NCBI RefSeq assembly: GCF_003353015.1
Contig: NZ_QREM01000009.1
Span: forward strand, 241,805 to 274,299
Reading direction: 5' to 3'
DNA length: 32,495 nucleotides
DNA from: Xanthomonas arboricola
Lineage (GTDB): Bacteria > Pseudomonadota > Gammaproteobacteria > Xanthomonadales > Xanthomonadaceae
Each line of letters starts with the position of its first letter. Positions within the stretch are counted from its first letter, which is position 1. This document shows positions 1 through 8,491 of the stretch, one piece after another. Below the pieces are notes generated by a model. That model was not told the origin of the DNA. It searched no databases and saw nothing but the letters and a program-made list of their open reading frames with translations. Position numbers and translations under genes: made by a program.

Positions 1-2
1 GC

Positions 3-1034
3 GGGCGTGTCGGCCTGGAAGGCAAGCAGGGCTTCCTGCTGCTGCTCGCCCAGCAACTCAACGCGCTGCTGGACAACAATGCAGACGGATTGTCGCGGGT
101 GTCCGCGCTGCTCTCTGCGCTGTCACAGGGCGACCTGACCGCGCGCATGGACGGCGATCTGCACGGCGTGTTCGCCAGCATCCGCGACGACGCCAATGCC
201 ACCGCCGACCAGCTCGCCGGCATCGTGCGCCGCATCAAGGACTCGTCGCTGGCGATCAACGCAGCCGCCAGCGAGATCGCCACCGGCAACAGCGACCTGT
301 CGCGTCGCACCGAGCAGCAAGCCGCGGCACTGGAAGAAACCGCCGCCTCGATGGAAGAGCTCACCGCCACCGTCAGGCAGAACGCCGACAACGCCGACCA
401 GGCCAACCGCCTGGTGCTCGATGCCGCCGGCGTGGCGGCCAAGGGCGGCGATGTGGTCGGCCGCGTGGTCACCACCATGGCCGACATCGACACCTCGTCC
501 AAGAAGATCGCCGAGATCATCTCGGTCATCGACGGCATCGCCTTCCAGACCAATATCCTGGCCCTGAACGCGGCGGTGGAAGCGGCCCGTGCCGGCGAAC
601 AGGGCCGTGGCTTCGCCGTGGTCGCCTCGGAAGTGCGCACCCTGGCCCAGCGCTCGGCCGGCGCGGCCAAGGAGATCAAGCAGCTGATCGAAGACTCGGT
701 GAGCCGCATCGGCAACGGTGCCGCGCTGGCCTCCGAGGCCGGCAGCACCATGCAGCAGGTGGTCAGCTCGGTGCAGCGCGTCACCGACATCATGAGCGAG
801 ATCACCAGCGCCTCGCGCGAGCAGGCCGCCGGCATCACCCAGGTCAACCAGACCGTCACCCAGATGGACGAAACCACCCAGCAGAACGCCGCACTGGTGG
901 AAGAGGCCACCGCGGCTGCACGCGCGATGGAAGACCAGGCCGCGCAACTGGTCGATGCGGTGGCGGTGTTCCGCCTGGAACAGCAGGACCAGCTGCACAC
1001 CTTGCTGGCCAACGCCCGACACGCCTATCCCTGA
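3..1034 (+). CDS. Methyl-accepting chemotaxis protein, C-terminal part (5' end outside window)
   Basis: The reading frame is open from base 3 and clearly continues from upstream, so only the C-terminal ~343 residues are seen. They hold a HAMP-like stretch (motif [13 protein letters not shown]) followed by a complete coiled-coil signalling domain. The invariant hairpin tip that contacts CheA and CheW (around [20 protein letters not shown]) is intact. The protein would be a membrane chemoreceptor controlling CheA. It ends in ...[10 protein letters not shown] and lacks the C-terminal xWxxF tether for CheR/CheB that the second receptor in this window carries. Around the hairpin tip its protein sequence matches the receptor at 3344-5725 almost exactly, so the two are close paralogues. 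The sensor domain is not visible, so no ligand can be suggested. A start codon inside the window would be an artefact. Confidence 0.95.
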   Translation, partial: GRVGLEGKQGFLLLLAQQLNALLDNNADGLSRVSALLSALSQGDLTARMDGDLHGVFASIRDDANATADQLAGIVRRIKDSSLAINAAASEIATGNSDLSRRTEQQAAALEETAASMEELTATVRQNADNADQANRLVLDAAGVAAKGGDVVGRVVTTMADIDTSSKKIAEIISVIDGIAFQTNILALNAAVEAARAGEQGRGFAVVASEVRTLAQRSAGAAKEIKQLIEDSVSRIGNGAALASEAGSTMQQVVSSVQRVTDIMSEITSASREQAAGITQVNQTVTQMDETTQQNAALVEEATAAARAMEDQAAQLVDAVAVFRLEQQDQLHTLLANARHAYP

Positions 1035-1218
1035 TGCCACACGCGACAACGGCGCACTCGTCAGATCGGCGCCTGCCGTGCAGGTGCGCGACCGTGGCCC
1101 TGCCGCCAGGCCGCAGGGCCGCCGCTCTGCGACTGATCGATCCGCAGCCTGCAATCCCCTCGAAACACGACGTCCAGGCAACCAAGATTTCAAACAGCGG
1201 TGCTTTGTCAGCCGCCCT

Positions 1219-1244
1219 TAAAGATTCCGCCGTGCCGCCGATAT
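1219..1244 (+). promoter_or_regulatory. Probable FliA (sigma-28) promoter of the PilZ gene
   Basis: TAAAGATT, a 10-base spacer, then GCCGATAT. The enterobacterial sigma-28 consensus is TAAAGTTT-N11-GCCGATAA, so both boxes match well and the spacer is one base short. It lies about 60 bases before the chosen ATG at 1303. The gap 1035-1302 holds otherwise only a weak GC hairpin (arms 1096-1103 and 1113-1120) after the receptor gene. Confidence 0.6.
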
Positions 1245-1302
1245 CAAGGCGACGCCGGGGCAACCGTTCCGGTGTCTTCCCGCATCTACCGTGCCCGTGC
1301 CC

Positions 1303-2085
1303 ATGTCCCAAGGCGATACCTCAGAGCTGGACCACGACGATCACCTTGCCGAAGGTGACGAGCGCTATCTGCTGCGTAACAAACGGCAGATCCGTGGCCT
1401 GCTGCGCCAGTTGCTAGACCAGCGTGCCATCGTGACCATGCATGTGGCCGGACGCGACATGGCCGTGCCCACCGCCGTGCTCGAAGTGGACGAGGACGAC
1501 GACTGCGTGATCCTGGACGGCAGCCACAACGAGGCCTCCAACCGCGCCATCGAAGGCGCAAACTACCTGCTGTGCTACGCGCAACTGGACCGGGTCAACA
1601 TCCGCTTCCGGCTGGAAACGCCCGACCGGCTGGAGCGCGACATCCACGTCGCCTTCCGTGCTGCATTGCCCGACGCGATGTATCACATGCAGCGCCGTGA
1701 GTCGTACCGGCTGGAAACCCCGATCACCGACTCGCCCGTCTGCATCGTCCGCCAGGACGAGGCCCAGGGCGGCGTCCTGAACTTGCAGCTGCGCGTGATC
1801 GACATCAGCAGTGGCGGTCTGGCTGTAGCGCTGGTGGAAGGCATGCCGCTGCTCGAACCGCAACGGACCTACCGCAATTGCACGCTGCAGTTGCCCGACA
1901 CCGCGCCCATCACACTGCCGCTCACCGTGTGCAGCCAATATAAGCAGGCGCTACCCAACGGCAGCGAAGGCTTTCGTATCGGCATGCAGTTCAGCGATCT
2001 TCCGCGCGGCGCCGACGAAACCATCCAGCGCTACATCTTCCGCGTCGACCGCCAGCGCAATGCGCGCAAGAGCGGCGTGTTCTGA
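1303..2085 (+). CDS. YcgR-like PilZ-domain protein (flagellar brake candidate)
   Basis: A 260-residue soluble protein with two parts. Residues ~25-125 resemble the YcgR N-terminal domain, and residues ~128-250 form a PilZ domain. Both cyclic-di-GMP binding signatures are present: RRESYR at 131-136 gives the RxxxR element, and DISSGG at 167-172 gives DxSxxG. YcgR-family proteins bind cyclic-di-GMP and slow or bias the flagellar motor. That role is inferred here from the fold, the chemotaxis neighbours and the upstream sigma-28-like promoter. A GTG at 1291 would add four residues (MPVP). I prefer the ATG at 1303, although neither has a clear Shine-Dalgarno sequence. It could also be a PilZ protein acting on another target, but the flagellar context favours the motor. 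Confidence 0.85.
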   Translation: MSQGDTSELDHDDHLAEGDERYLLRNKRQIRGLLRQLLDQRAIVTMHVAGRDMAVPTAVLEVDEDDDCVILDGSHNEASNRAIEGANYLLCYAQLDRVNIRFRLETPDRLERDIHVAFRAALPDAMYHMQRRESYRLETPITDSPVCIVRQDEAQGGVLNLQLRVIDISSGGLAVALVEGMPLLEPQRTYRNCTLQLPDTAPITLPLTVCSQYKQALPNGSEGFRIGMQFSDLPRGADETIQRYIFRVDRQRNARKSGVF

Positions 2086-2114
2086 ACCCATCCGCACCAG
2101 CCACGGCGCACGGC

Positions 2115-2141
2115 TAAAGTTGCCCTGCGCTGCGCCGATGT
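2115..2141 (+). promoter_or_regulatory. Strong FliA (sigma-28) promoter match upstream of cheW
   Basis: TAAAGTTG, exactly 11 bases, then GCCGATGT. This differs from the consensus TAAAGTTT-N11-GCCGATAA at three positions and is the best flagellar promoter in the window. Its -10 box ends about 75 bases before the cheW ATG. Confidence 0.75.
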
Positions 2142-2216
2142 TGCTAGGGCAATCCTCATCCGCATGCTTTTCCCAGAGCTGCAATCCGACACTCAGCCGC
2201 AACGCCCGGAGTTTCC

Positions 2217-2702
2217 ATGAACGATAAAAGCACGACCACCGGCACCGGTGGTGAATTCCTCAGCTTCGCCCTGGGCGAAGAGCACTACGGCGTGGACATC
2301 CTGAAGGTGCAGGAAATCCGCGGCTACGACTCGGTCACCCGTCTGCCCGACGCACCGGACTACATCAAGGGTGTGATCAACCTGCGCGGCACCATCGTGC
2401 CGGTGATCGACCTGCGCCTGAAGCTGCGCCTGAAAGAAGCGCGCTACGACGCCTTCACCGTGATGATCGTGCTCAATGTCGAAGACCGCGTGGTCGGCAT
2501 CGTGGTGGACAGCGTTTCGGACGTGATCCCGCTCAATGACGACCAGATCCGCCCCACCCCCGAATTCGGCGCCTCGGTCGACACCCGTTTCATCTCGGGT
2601 ATCGGCACCCAGGACGATCGCATGCTGATCCTGCTGGATATCGAGACCCTGCTGGACAGCACCGAGCTCGGGCAGCAGCAGCTGACCGAAGAAGCGGCCT
2701 GA
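2217..2702 (+). CDS. cheW: Chemotaxis coupling protein CheW
   Basis: A 161-residue single-domain CheW. It links chemoreceptor tips to the CheA kinase in the cytoplasmic face of receptor arrays. The CheW fold spans residues ~14-150, with typical segments such as YGVDILKVQEI, GVINLRGTIVPVIDLR and VVDSVSDVIPL. The length is normal for the family. The start at 2217 is supported by GGAG seven bases upstream. It stands alone between a sigma-28-type promoter (2115-2141) and a hairpin (2716-2736), so it is probably its own flagellar-class unit. CheA is not in the window. Confidence 0.97.
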   Translation: MNDKSTTTGTGGEFLSFALGEEHYGVDILKVQEIRGYDSVTRLPDAPDYIKGVINLRGTIVPVIDLRLKLRLKEARYDAFTVMIVLNVEDRVVGIVVDSVSDVIPLNDDQIRPTPEFGASVDTRFISGIGTQDDRMLILLDIETLLDSTELGQQQLTEEAA

Positions 2703-2715
2703 TTCAGACCATCTG

Positions 2716-2736
2716 GTGTCGGGAGCTTCCCGACAC
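2716..2736 (+). terminator. Hairpin after cheW
   Basis: A perfect 9-base-pair stem, GTGTCGGGA with TCCCGACAC, closes a 3-base loop 14 bases after the cheW stop. There is no U-tract, so termination is plausible but unproven. Confidence 0.45.
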
Positions 2737-2784
2737 GAGACGCACAGCGAAGTTGAAGTGAGATAGAAATCACGTTTTTCGGAT

Positions 2785-2811
2785 TCAAGTTGAACGGCAG
2801 CTAGCCGATAG
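2785..2811 (+). promoter_or_regulatory. FliA (sigma-28) promoter match upstream of the OB-fold gene
   Basis: TCAAGTTG, 11 bases, then GCCGATAG. Both the boxes and the spacer fit the sigma-28 consensus. It starts 90 bases before the ATG at 2875 and follows the cheW hairpin, so this small gene probably has its own flagellar-class promoter. Confidence 0.7.
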
Positions 2812-2874
2812 CTGAATAGAAGCCCGCGCACACAAACGGGTCACCGTTCGACTTTTTGATTCTGGAGAATCCCA

Positions 2875-3258
2875 ATGAAGTTCCTGCTCTCGCTCCTCCC
2901 CGTCGCTGCTCTCGTGATCGTCGCTCCCACGCTGTCGGCCCAGTCGCAGGAAATGATTCCGCCGGAGATGGCGACCCGTTTCGTCGGCAAGGACGGCATG
3001 GTGTGCGGCAAGGTCGAAAAGGCCAAGTACGCCCAGAGCTCGGAAGGTGAACCCACCTTCCTGTACATGGGCGGCATGTTCCCGCGCCACACCTTCTCGG
3101 CCCGCATCGACGGCGCCAACCGCGGCAAGTTCAGCTTTGCCCCGGAAAGCCTGGAAGGCAAGGACGTCTGTGTCCTGGGCAAGATCCAGCGCGACAGCTC
3201 GCGCGCCGAAATCGAAGTCAGCTCGCCGGCCAGCCTGAAGCTGGCCACCATCAAGTAA
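2875..3258 (+). CDS. Small secreted OB-fold protein in the chemotaxis cluster
   Basis: 127 residues with no gene name that I recognise. Residues 1-22 form a Sec signal peptide (MKF, then a hydrophobic run ending in TLSA before QSQE), so the mature protein of ~105 residues should be periplasmic. The rest has the strand pattern of a small OB fold: [38 protein letters not shown], then AEIEVSSP. Such domains bind nucleic acid, oligosaccharide or protein, and I cannot tell which applies here. The only two cysteines of the mature part, C44 and C99, sit in equivalent strand motifs and could form a disulfide. The start is supported by GGAG nine bases upstream. Its sigma-28-like promoter and its place between cheW and a receptor suggest co-expression with motility. 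The link to chemotaxis is inference only. Confidence 0.85.
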   Translation: MKFLLSLLPVAALVIVAPTLSAQSQEMIPPEMATRFVGKDGMVCGKVEKAKYAQSSEGEPTFLYMGGMFPRHTFSARIDGANRGKFSFAPESLEGKDVCVLGKIQRDSSRAEIEVSSPASLKLATIK

Positions 3259-3268
3259 TCGCTGCGCC

Positions 3269-3296
3269 GATCGCCACGCCCTCGCGCGTGGCGATC
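3269..3296 (+). terminator. Hairpin after the OB-fold gene
   Basis: An 11-base-pair perfect stem (GATCGCCACGC with GCGTGGCGATC) and a 6-base loop lie 10 bases after the stop at 3258 and 47 bases before the next gene. The U-tract is poor. The receptor gene downstream may therefore need its own promoter, which I could not identify in the short gap. Confidence 0.5.
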
Positions 3297-3343
3297 TGCC
3301 GTTTGCGGTTATGCGCACTGACTTCTACCGGGGAATCGTGTCA

Positions 3344-5725
3344 ATGCAATGGATCAACAATCTCAAATTGATGCCCAAGCTGATGCTGGCGTTCGGCATC
3401 GTGCTGCTGATCATGCTGGTGCAGGGAATCATCGCCTACGCGGGCCTGGCCTCGCTCAATAATGTCACCCGCGACCTGGCCGGCAACACCATGTCCAGCG
3501 TGCGCGAAGCAGGCGATCTGCGCGGCATGCTCGGCGAATACCGAAATGCGACCTATCAAAACCTGGTGCGCGCCAGCGACTCGGTCAAGCAGGAGGCCAA
3601 GGTCCGCGCCACGCGTCTCAGCGGCGAAATCGATGCCACGATCAAGGGCTATCCCCGCCTGATCGAGAGCCCGCAGCAGAAGAAATTGTTCGATGTGTTC
3701 GTGGCGGACTGGAAGAAGGCATCGGCCTCCTACGCCAGCGTCGACGAAATGATCGAGCTCAATCTGCCCGACGATGCCGTCGACACCTTCGTCGGCGAGA
3801 CCCGTACCCTGCACAACAAGGCCAAGGACTCGCTGGCCGCGTTGATCGCCGAAGACAACAGGTTGGCGCAGGCTGCCAAGAGCAAGGCCGAAAAGGTCCA
3901 CGCCACCTCGGTCTCGTTGACCGTGCTGGTGCTGTTGATCGGCATCGCCGGTGGCCTGGGCCTGGCGTTCCTGTTCGCACGTGCCATCGTCAAGAGCATG
4001 CGCGGCGCGGTCTCCACCGCCACCGAAATCGCCAGCGGCAAGCTCGATGGCCAGATCAATGTGCAGGGCCAGGACGAAGTGGGCGAACTGATGCGCTCCA
4101 TGCACCGCATGCAGCGCGACCTGAAGGAGCGCATCGAACGCGATCAGAAGATCGCCGACGAAAACCTGCGCATCCGTACCGCGCTGGACAAGTCCTCCAC
4201 CAGCACCTTCATCACCGACGCCGACCGGGTCATGATCTACGCCAACGAGGCGTTCCACAAGCTGGTCACCCATTACGAAAGCAGCATCCGTCTGTCCGCG
4301 CCCGATTTCGAAGCCGGCAAGATCATCGGTCAGCACATCAGCTATCTCGGCCTGCCCGAAGCGACCGTGCACAAGGCCATCGCAGCACTGGAACGCGACG
4401 GTATCACCAGCTTCGAAGAGCGCTACGGCGAGTTCGTGATGATGCAGACCGTCACCGTGATCAAGAACGAGCAGGGCGAAAGCACCGGCGACGTCTGCGA
4501 ATGGCGCGATCGCACCATCGAAGTCCAGGTCGAAGAAGAAGTCGCCCGCATCGTGCGTGCCGCTGCCACCGGCGACATGAGCGGCCGGGTGGAAACCGAC
4601 GGCAAGCAGGGCTTCTTCCTGCAGCTGGCCCAGCAGCTCAACGGCCTGCTGGATGCCAACGCCGCCAGCCTGGAGCAGATTTCCTCGTTGCTCTCGGCGC
4701 TGTCGCGTGGCGACCTGACCGTGCGCATGCATGGCGAGTTCAGCGGCGTATTCGCGCAGATGCGCGACGATGCCAATGCCACCGCCGAGCAGCTGGCCGA
4801 CATCGTCGGACGCATCAAGGTCTCCTCCACCGCGATCAACGCGGCCGCCGGCGAGATCGCCTCGGGCAACGGCGACCTGTCGCACCGTACCGAGCAGCAG
4901 GCGGCCAACCTGGAAGAGACCGCCGCCTCGATGGAGGAACTCACCTCCACCGTCAGGCAGAACGCCGAAAGCGCCCGCCAGGCCAACCAGCTGGCCATCG
5001 GCGCCACCGGCGTGGCCTCGCAGGGCGGCGAGGTGGTCTCGCAGGTGGTCACCACCATGTCGGGCATCGAGGCCTCGTCCAAGAAGATCGCCGACATCAT
5101 CTCGGTCATCGACGGCATCGCCTTCCAGACCAACATCCTGGCCTTGAACGCAGCGGTGGAAGCCGCCCGCGCCGGCGAACAGGGCCGCGGCTTTGCCGTG
5201 GTCGCCTCGGAAGTGCGCACGCTGGCACAGCGTTCGGCCGGCGCGGCCAAGGAGATCAAGGGCTTGATCGACGACTCCGTGCACAAGGTGGCCGAGGGCT
5301 CGGCACTGGTGCGCAAGGCCGGTGCGACCATGGCCGAGATCGTGGCCAGCGTGCAGCGCGTCACCGACATCATGGGCGAAATCTCCGCTGCCTCGCAGGA
5401 ACAGTCGGCCGGCATCGAGCAGGTCAACCAGACCATCACCCAGATGGACGAGACCACCCAGCAGAACGCCGCGCTGGTGGAAGAAGCCACCGCGGCCGCA
5501 CGCGCGATGGAAGAGCAGGCCGGCCAGCTGGCCGAAGCGGTGTCGGTGTTCAAGCTGGACGAGCCGGCCGCCATGGCCGCACCTGCCGCGCGCGCGCGCG
5601 CGGCTGCCACGCGCCCGGTTGCGGTGACGCCCGCAACCAAGCCGGCCGCGCGTGCAGCGGCCACGCCGTCGCGACCGGCCAAGCCGCAGGCCGCCCTGGC
5701 CGACGGGAACTGGCAAGAGTTCTGA
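3344..5725 (+). CDS. Methyl-accepting chemotaxis protein with PAS domain and NWQEF tether
   Basis: A 793-residue membrane receptor. TM1 lies at ~11-31, a four-helix-type periplasmic sensor at ~35-185, TM2 at ~190-215 and HAMP at ~215-270. A PAS domain follows at ~288-405 (motif [18 protein letters not shown]), then a second HAMP-like segment ([13 protein letters not shown]). The signalling coiled coil spans ~480-745 with the conserved tip near 584-640. An Ala/Pro-rich linker ends in NWQEF, a match to the xWxxF pentapeptide that docks CheR and CheB, whose genes follow. I chose the ATG at 3344 (MQWINN, with GGGG upstream) over 3311, which would add 11 untypical residues. The signalling part is nearly identical to that of the receptor at 3-1034. 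The ligand is unknown. The cytoplasmic PAS could sense redox state or a cofactor, but this is inference. Confidence 0.95.
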   Translation: MQWINNLKLMPKLMLAFGIVLLIMLVQGIIAYAGLASLNNVTRDLAGNTMSSVREAGDLRGMLGEYRNATYQNLVRASDSVKQEAKVRATRLSGEIDATIKGYPRLIESPQQKKLFDVFVADWKKASASYASVDEMIELNLPDDAVDTFVGETRTLHNKAKDSLAALIAEDNRLAQAAKSKAEKVHATSVSLTVLVLLIGIAGGLGLAFLFARAIVKSMRGAVSTATEIASGKLDGQINVQGQDEVGELMRSMHRMQRDLKERIERDQKIADENLRIRTALDKSSTSTFITDADRVMIYANEAFHKLVTHYESSIRLSAPDFEAGKIIGQHISYLGLPEATVHKAIAALERDGITSFEERYGEFVMMQTVTVIKNEQGESTGDVCEWRDRTIEVQVEEEVARIVRAAATGDMSGRVETDGKQGFFLQLAQQLNGLLDANAASLEQISSLLSALSRGDLTVRMHGEFSGVFAQMRDDANATAEQLADIVGRIKVSSTAINAAAGEIASGNGDLSHRTEQQAANLEETAASMEELTSTVRQNAESARQANQLAIGATGVASQGGEVVSQVVTTMSGIEASSKKIADIISVIDGIAFQTNILALNAAVEAARAGEQGRGFAVVASEVRTLAQRSAGAAKEIKGLIDDSVHKVAEGSALVRKAGATMAEIVASVQRVTDIMGEISAASQEQSAGIEQVNQTITQMDETTQQNAALVEEATAAARAMEEQAGQLAEAVSVFKLDEPAAMAAPAARARAAATRPVAVTPATKPAARAAATPSRPAKPQAALADGNWQEF

Positions 5726-5740
5726 TCCAAGGCTTGTCCC

Positions 5741-5771
5741 CGCAAAGCCCCGGCACTGCCGGGGCTTTGCG
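5741..5771 (+). terminator. Strong GC hairpin between the receptor gene and cheR
   Basis: A 14-base-pair stem (CGCAAAGCCCCGGC with its exact complement) closes a 3-base loop 15 bases after the receptor stop. There is no long U-tract. It separates the receptor from the cheR operon. An imperfect 15-base tandem repeat (units starting at 5773 and 5788, ATCTGCAGCCAGC) follows directly. Confidence 0.65.
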
Positions 5772-5899
5772 CATCTGCAGCCAGCAAATCTGCAGCCAGC
5801 GCCGTGCGCAGCGCCGCGCATTGGCCACGCCCGCTGCCCCGCCAACGCGGCGGCAGGCCCGCAAGCGAACCGGACCTTCCGCAAGGCACCGATTGGTGC

Positions 5900-5927
5900 T
5901 TCAGTTGCATGACCACGTGGCCGATAT
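5900..5927 (+). promoter_or_regulatory. Possible FliA (sigma-28) promoter of the cheR operon
   Basis: TTCAGTTG, 12 bases, then GCCGATAT. The -10 box is good, but the -35 box is degenerate and the spacer is one base long. It would start transcription about 15-20 bases before the cheR ATG at 5950, giving a short leader and ruling out more upstream starts. Confidence 0.4.
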
Positions 5928-5949
5928 CCAGTCATCGCTCACGACGCGT

Positions 5950-6819
5950 ATGGATATGACGACCACCTCGACTCCCGCTTCAGACACACGCGAATTTGAT
6001 TTTGGCGACCGCGATTTCAAGCGCGTCTGCGACCTGATCTACCAGCGTGTCGGCATCGCCCTGGCTCCGGCCAAGCGCGACATGGTGTATGGCCGGCTGT
6101 CGCGTCGTCTGCGCGTGCTCGGCCTGCGCTCCTTCCGCGACTATCTGGACCAGCTGGAAGCCGGCAACGACGAGGAGGAATGGCAGGCGTTCACCAACGC
6201 GCTGACCACCAACCTGACCTCGTTCTTCCGCGAGCCGCACCACTTCGACAAGCTGCGCGAAGAACTGCAAAAACGCGCTGCGCAGGCACCCCTGAAGATC
6301 TGGTCGTGCGCGGCCTCCACCGGCGAGGAGCCCTACTCCATCGCCATCACCGCCTGCGAAGCCTTCGGCACCTTGACCCCGCCGGTCAGCATCGTGGCCA
6401 CCGACGTCGACACCCAGGTGCTGGAAACCGCCTCGCGCGGCGTCTATGCCATCGACCGTGTCGCCTCGCTGGACGCATCGATCAAGCGCAAGTATTTCCA
6501 GCGCGGCAGCGGCCCCAACGAGGGCAAGTGCCGGGTCATCCCGGCATTGCGCCAGCTCATCGAGTACCGCCAGTTGAACCTGCTGGCACCGCGTTACGAC
6601 GTCGGCGGCCCGTATGCGGCGCTGTTCTGCCGCAACGTGATGATCTATTTCGACAAGCCGACCCAGCGCGGCATCCTGTCGCGTCTGGTCAGCCACATGG
6701 GCGACGACGGCCTGCTCTACACCGGGCACTCGGAGAACTACCTGCACGCAGCCGATCTGATCCAGCCGTGCGGACGCACGCTGTATCGGCGCAGCCCGCG
6801 CGCCGGAGCGGCTGCATGA
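5950..6819 (+). CDS. cheR: Chemoreceptor methyltransferase CheR
   Basis: 289 residues. It transfers methyl groups from S-adenosylmethionine to receptor glutamates for adaptation. An N-terminal helical domain (~15-85) precedes the methyltransferase fold. The SAM-binding motif appears as [16 protein letters not shown]. The motif [14 protein letters not shown] and the terminal segment [12 protein letters not shown] are also typical. Two ATGs, at 5950 and 5956, differ by two residues and neither has a clear Shine-Dalgarno. Longer in-frame upstream sequence has no family resemblance. The stop overlaps the cheD start (ATGA), so cheR-cheD-cheB form a translationally coupled operon. Its docking peptide NWQEF is at the end of the receptor encoded just upstream. 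Confidence 0.96.
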   Translation: MDMTTTSTPASDTREFDFGDRDFKRVCDLIYQRVGIALAPAKRDMVYGRLSRRLRVLGLRSFRDYLDQLEAGNDEEEWQAFTNALTTNLTSFFREPHHFDKLREELQKRAAQAPLKIWSCAASTGEEPYSIAITACEAFGTLTPPVSIVATDVDTQVLETASRGVYAIDRVASLDASIKRKYFQRGSGPNEGKCRVIPALRQLIEYRQLNLLAPRYDVGGPYAALFCRNVMIYFDKPTQRGILSRLVSHMGDDGLLYTGHSENYLHAADLIQPCGRTLYRRSPRAGAAA

Positions 6820-7412
6820 GTACCGCCGTGCAGGTCGACGATGTCATGCGCTACCGCGACTCGCGGTTCCAGACCATCACCGCCAAGCTGCTGCCCACCC
6901 AGTACCTGGTGGTCGACGACGACACCGCGTTGACGACCACCTTGGGATCGTGCGTTGCCGCCTGCCTGCGCGACCCGGTCCTGAAGATCGGCGGCATGAA
7001 TCACTTCCTGTTGCCCGAAGGCCAGGTCGGCGATGGCGCACCCGCGCGTTACGGCAGTTATGCGATGGAGTTGCTGATCAACGACATGCTCAAGCGCGGC
7101 GCGCATCGCAAACGCATCGAGGCCAAGGTCTTCGGTGGCGCCAACGTGCTCAAGGGCTTCACCAGCAACCCGGTCGGCACCCGTAACGCCGAGTTCGTGC
7201 GCCAGTACCTGCAGGCCGAGCACATCCCCATCATTGCCGAAGATCTGTGCGGCATCCATCCGCGCAAGGTGTGGTTCTTCCCGACGACCGGACGCGTGGT
7301 CGTGCAGCGTTTGCCGCATGCCCACGAAGCCGAAGTCGCCGCCGCCGAATCGGCCGTGCGCGCCCGTCTGTCCAAAGCACCGGTCACCGGTGGAGTGGAG
7401 TTGTTCGAATGA
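6816..7412 (+). CDS. cheD: Chemoreceptor glutamine deamidase CheD
   Basis: 198 residues. CheD converts specific receptor glutamines to glutamates and in some bacteria also modulates CheC phosphatase; no cheC is visible here. The catalytic triad of the family is present with correct spacing: T40, C46 in LGSCVAA and H63 in GGMNHFLLP. Two further family segments follow, FGGANVL and the LGGIHPRKV-like [10 protein letters not shown]. The ATG at 6816 overlaps the cheR stop by four bases, and its own stop overlaps the cheB start in the same way. It acts in the cytoplasm on the receptor tips of the array. Confidence 0.96.
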   Translation: MSTAVQVDDVMRYRDSRFQTITAKLLPTQYLVVDDDTALTTTLGSCVAACLRDPVLKIGGMNHFLLPEGQVGDGAPARYGSYAMELLINDMLKRGAHRKRIEAKVFGGANVLKGFTSNPVGTRNAEFVRQYLQAEHIPIIAEDLCGIHPRKVWFFPTTGRVVVQRLPHAHEAEVAAAESAVRARLSKAPVTGGVELFE

Positions 7413-8485
7413 CGCTGGAAACCCCTGTGCGTGTACTGATCGTCGACGATTCGGCGGTCGTCCGTCAGATGCTGACCGAAATCCTCTCGCGCGATGCCGG
7501 CATCGAGGTGATCGGCTCGGCCGCCGACCCGATCCTGGCACGCGAAAAGATCAAACGCCTCAATCCGGACGTGATCACGCTGGACGTGGAAATGCCGCGC
7601 ATGGACGGCCTGGTGTTCCTGGAAAACCTCATGCGCCTGCGCCCGACCCCGGTGGTGATGATCTCATCGCTGACCGAGCGCGGCGCCGACACCACCTTGC
7701 AGGCCTTGTCGCTGGGTGCGGTGGACTTCGTCTCCAAGCCCAAGATCGATGTCGCACGCGGGCTGGAAGGCTACGCCGAGGAGATCGTCAGCAAGGTCAA
7801 GATGGCGGCCAAGGCCAAGGTCAGCGCACTCAATCGCCCCAGCGCGCCCAAGGTCACCCTGGACATGCAGTCGGCACCGGTGCCGGGCAGCGCACTGCGT
7901 TTCCGCACCACCGACCGCCTGATCGCCATCGGCGCCTCGGCCGGTGGTACCGAAGCCCTGCGCGTGGTGCTCGAACACATGCCCGCCGATGCGCCGGCGG
8001 TGGTGATGACCCAGCATCTGCCGGCCAGCTTCAGCACCGCCTTCGCCGAACGCCTCAATCGCCATTCGGCGATGTCGGTACGCGAGGCCAGCGATGGCGA
8101 GGCGATCCTGCCCGGCCATGCCTACCTGCCGCCGGGCGGCCAGCACCTGCGCATCATCCGCGACGGTGCGCGCTGGCGCTGCCGCATCGACGACGGCCCG
8201 CCGGTCAATCGGCACAAGCCGGCGGTGGACGTGCTGTTCCGCTCCGTCGCCGCCAACGCCGGTCCGAATGCGGTCGGCGCCATCCTCACCGGCATGGGCG
8301 ACGACGGCGCACGCGGCCTGCTGGAAATGCTGCAGGCCGGCGCACCCACGCTGGTGCAGGACGAAGCCAGCAGCGTGGTGTGGGGCATGCCCGGCGCCGC
8401 CTACAAGCTCGGCGCCGCGCAGGAAGTGGTCCCGCTGGACCGCGTGGCCGAGCGCCTGATCGCGCTGTCGGCGCAGGCGCGCTGA
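7409..8485 (+). CDS. cheB: Protein-glutamate methylesterase CheB
   Basis: 358 residues. CheB removes receptor methyl groups and is activated by CheA phosphorylation. Residues 7-125 form a receiver domain with phospho-acceptor D59 ([11 protein letters not shown]) and K110 in FVSKPK. A linker at ~130-165 leads to the methylesterase domain at ~168-358. Its catalytic triad is S177 (IGASAGG), H203 (MTQHLP) and D299 ([11 protein letters not shown]). Length and layout are standard. The ATG at 7409 overlaps the cheD stop, and the next gene begins 6 bases after the stop. Confidence 0.97.
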   Translation: MTLETPVRVLIVDDSAVVRQMLTEILSRDAGIEVIGSAADPILAREKIKRLNPDVITLDVEMPRMDGLVFLENLMRLRPTPVVMISSLTERGADTTLQALSLGAVDFVSKPKIDVARGLEGYAEEIVSKVKMAAKAKVSALNRPSAPKVTLDMQSAPVPGSALRFRTTDRLIAIGASAGGTEALRVVLEHMPADAPAVVMTQHLPASFSTAFAERLNRHSAMSVREASDGEAILPGHAYLPPGGQHLRIIRDGARWRCRIDDGPPVNRHKPAVDVLFRSVAANAGPNAVGAILTGMGDDGARGLLEMLQAGAPTLVQDEASSVVWGMPGAAYKLGAAQEVVPLDRVAERLIALSAQAR

Positions 8486-8491
8486 TCCGGC

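Noticed and set aside
2703-2874. A cyclic-di-GMP riboswitch upstream of the OB-fold gene
   Set aside because: No GEMM-type conserved core could be found. The sequence is explained by a hairpin and a sigma-28-like promoter.
3341-5935. Very long antisense open frames, such as 864 residues here and others opposite the EAL gene (7664-10681), acnA (15649-18408) and acnB (12563-14854)
   Set aside because: They mirror strongly coding genes on the other strand, are rich in His/Gly/Arg/Ala runs, and show no domains. They are a by-product of high GC at third positions.
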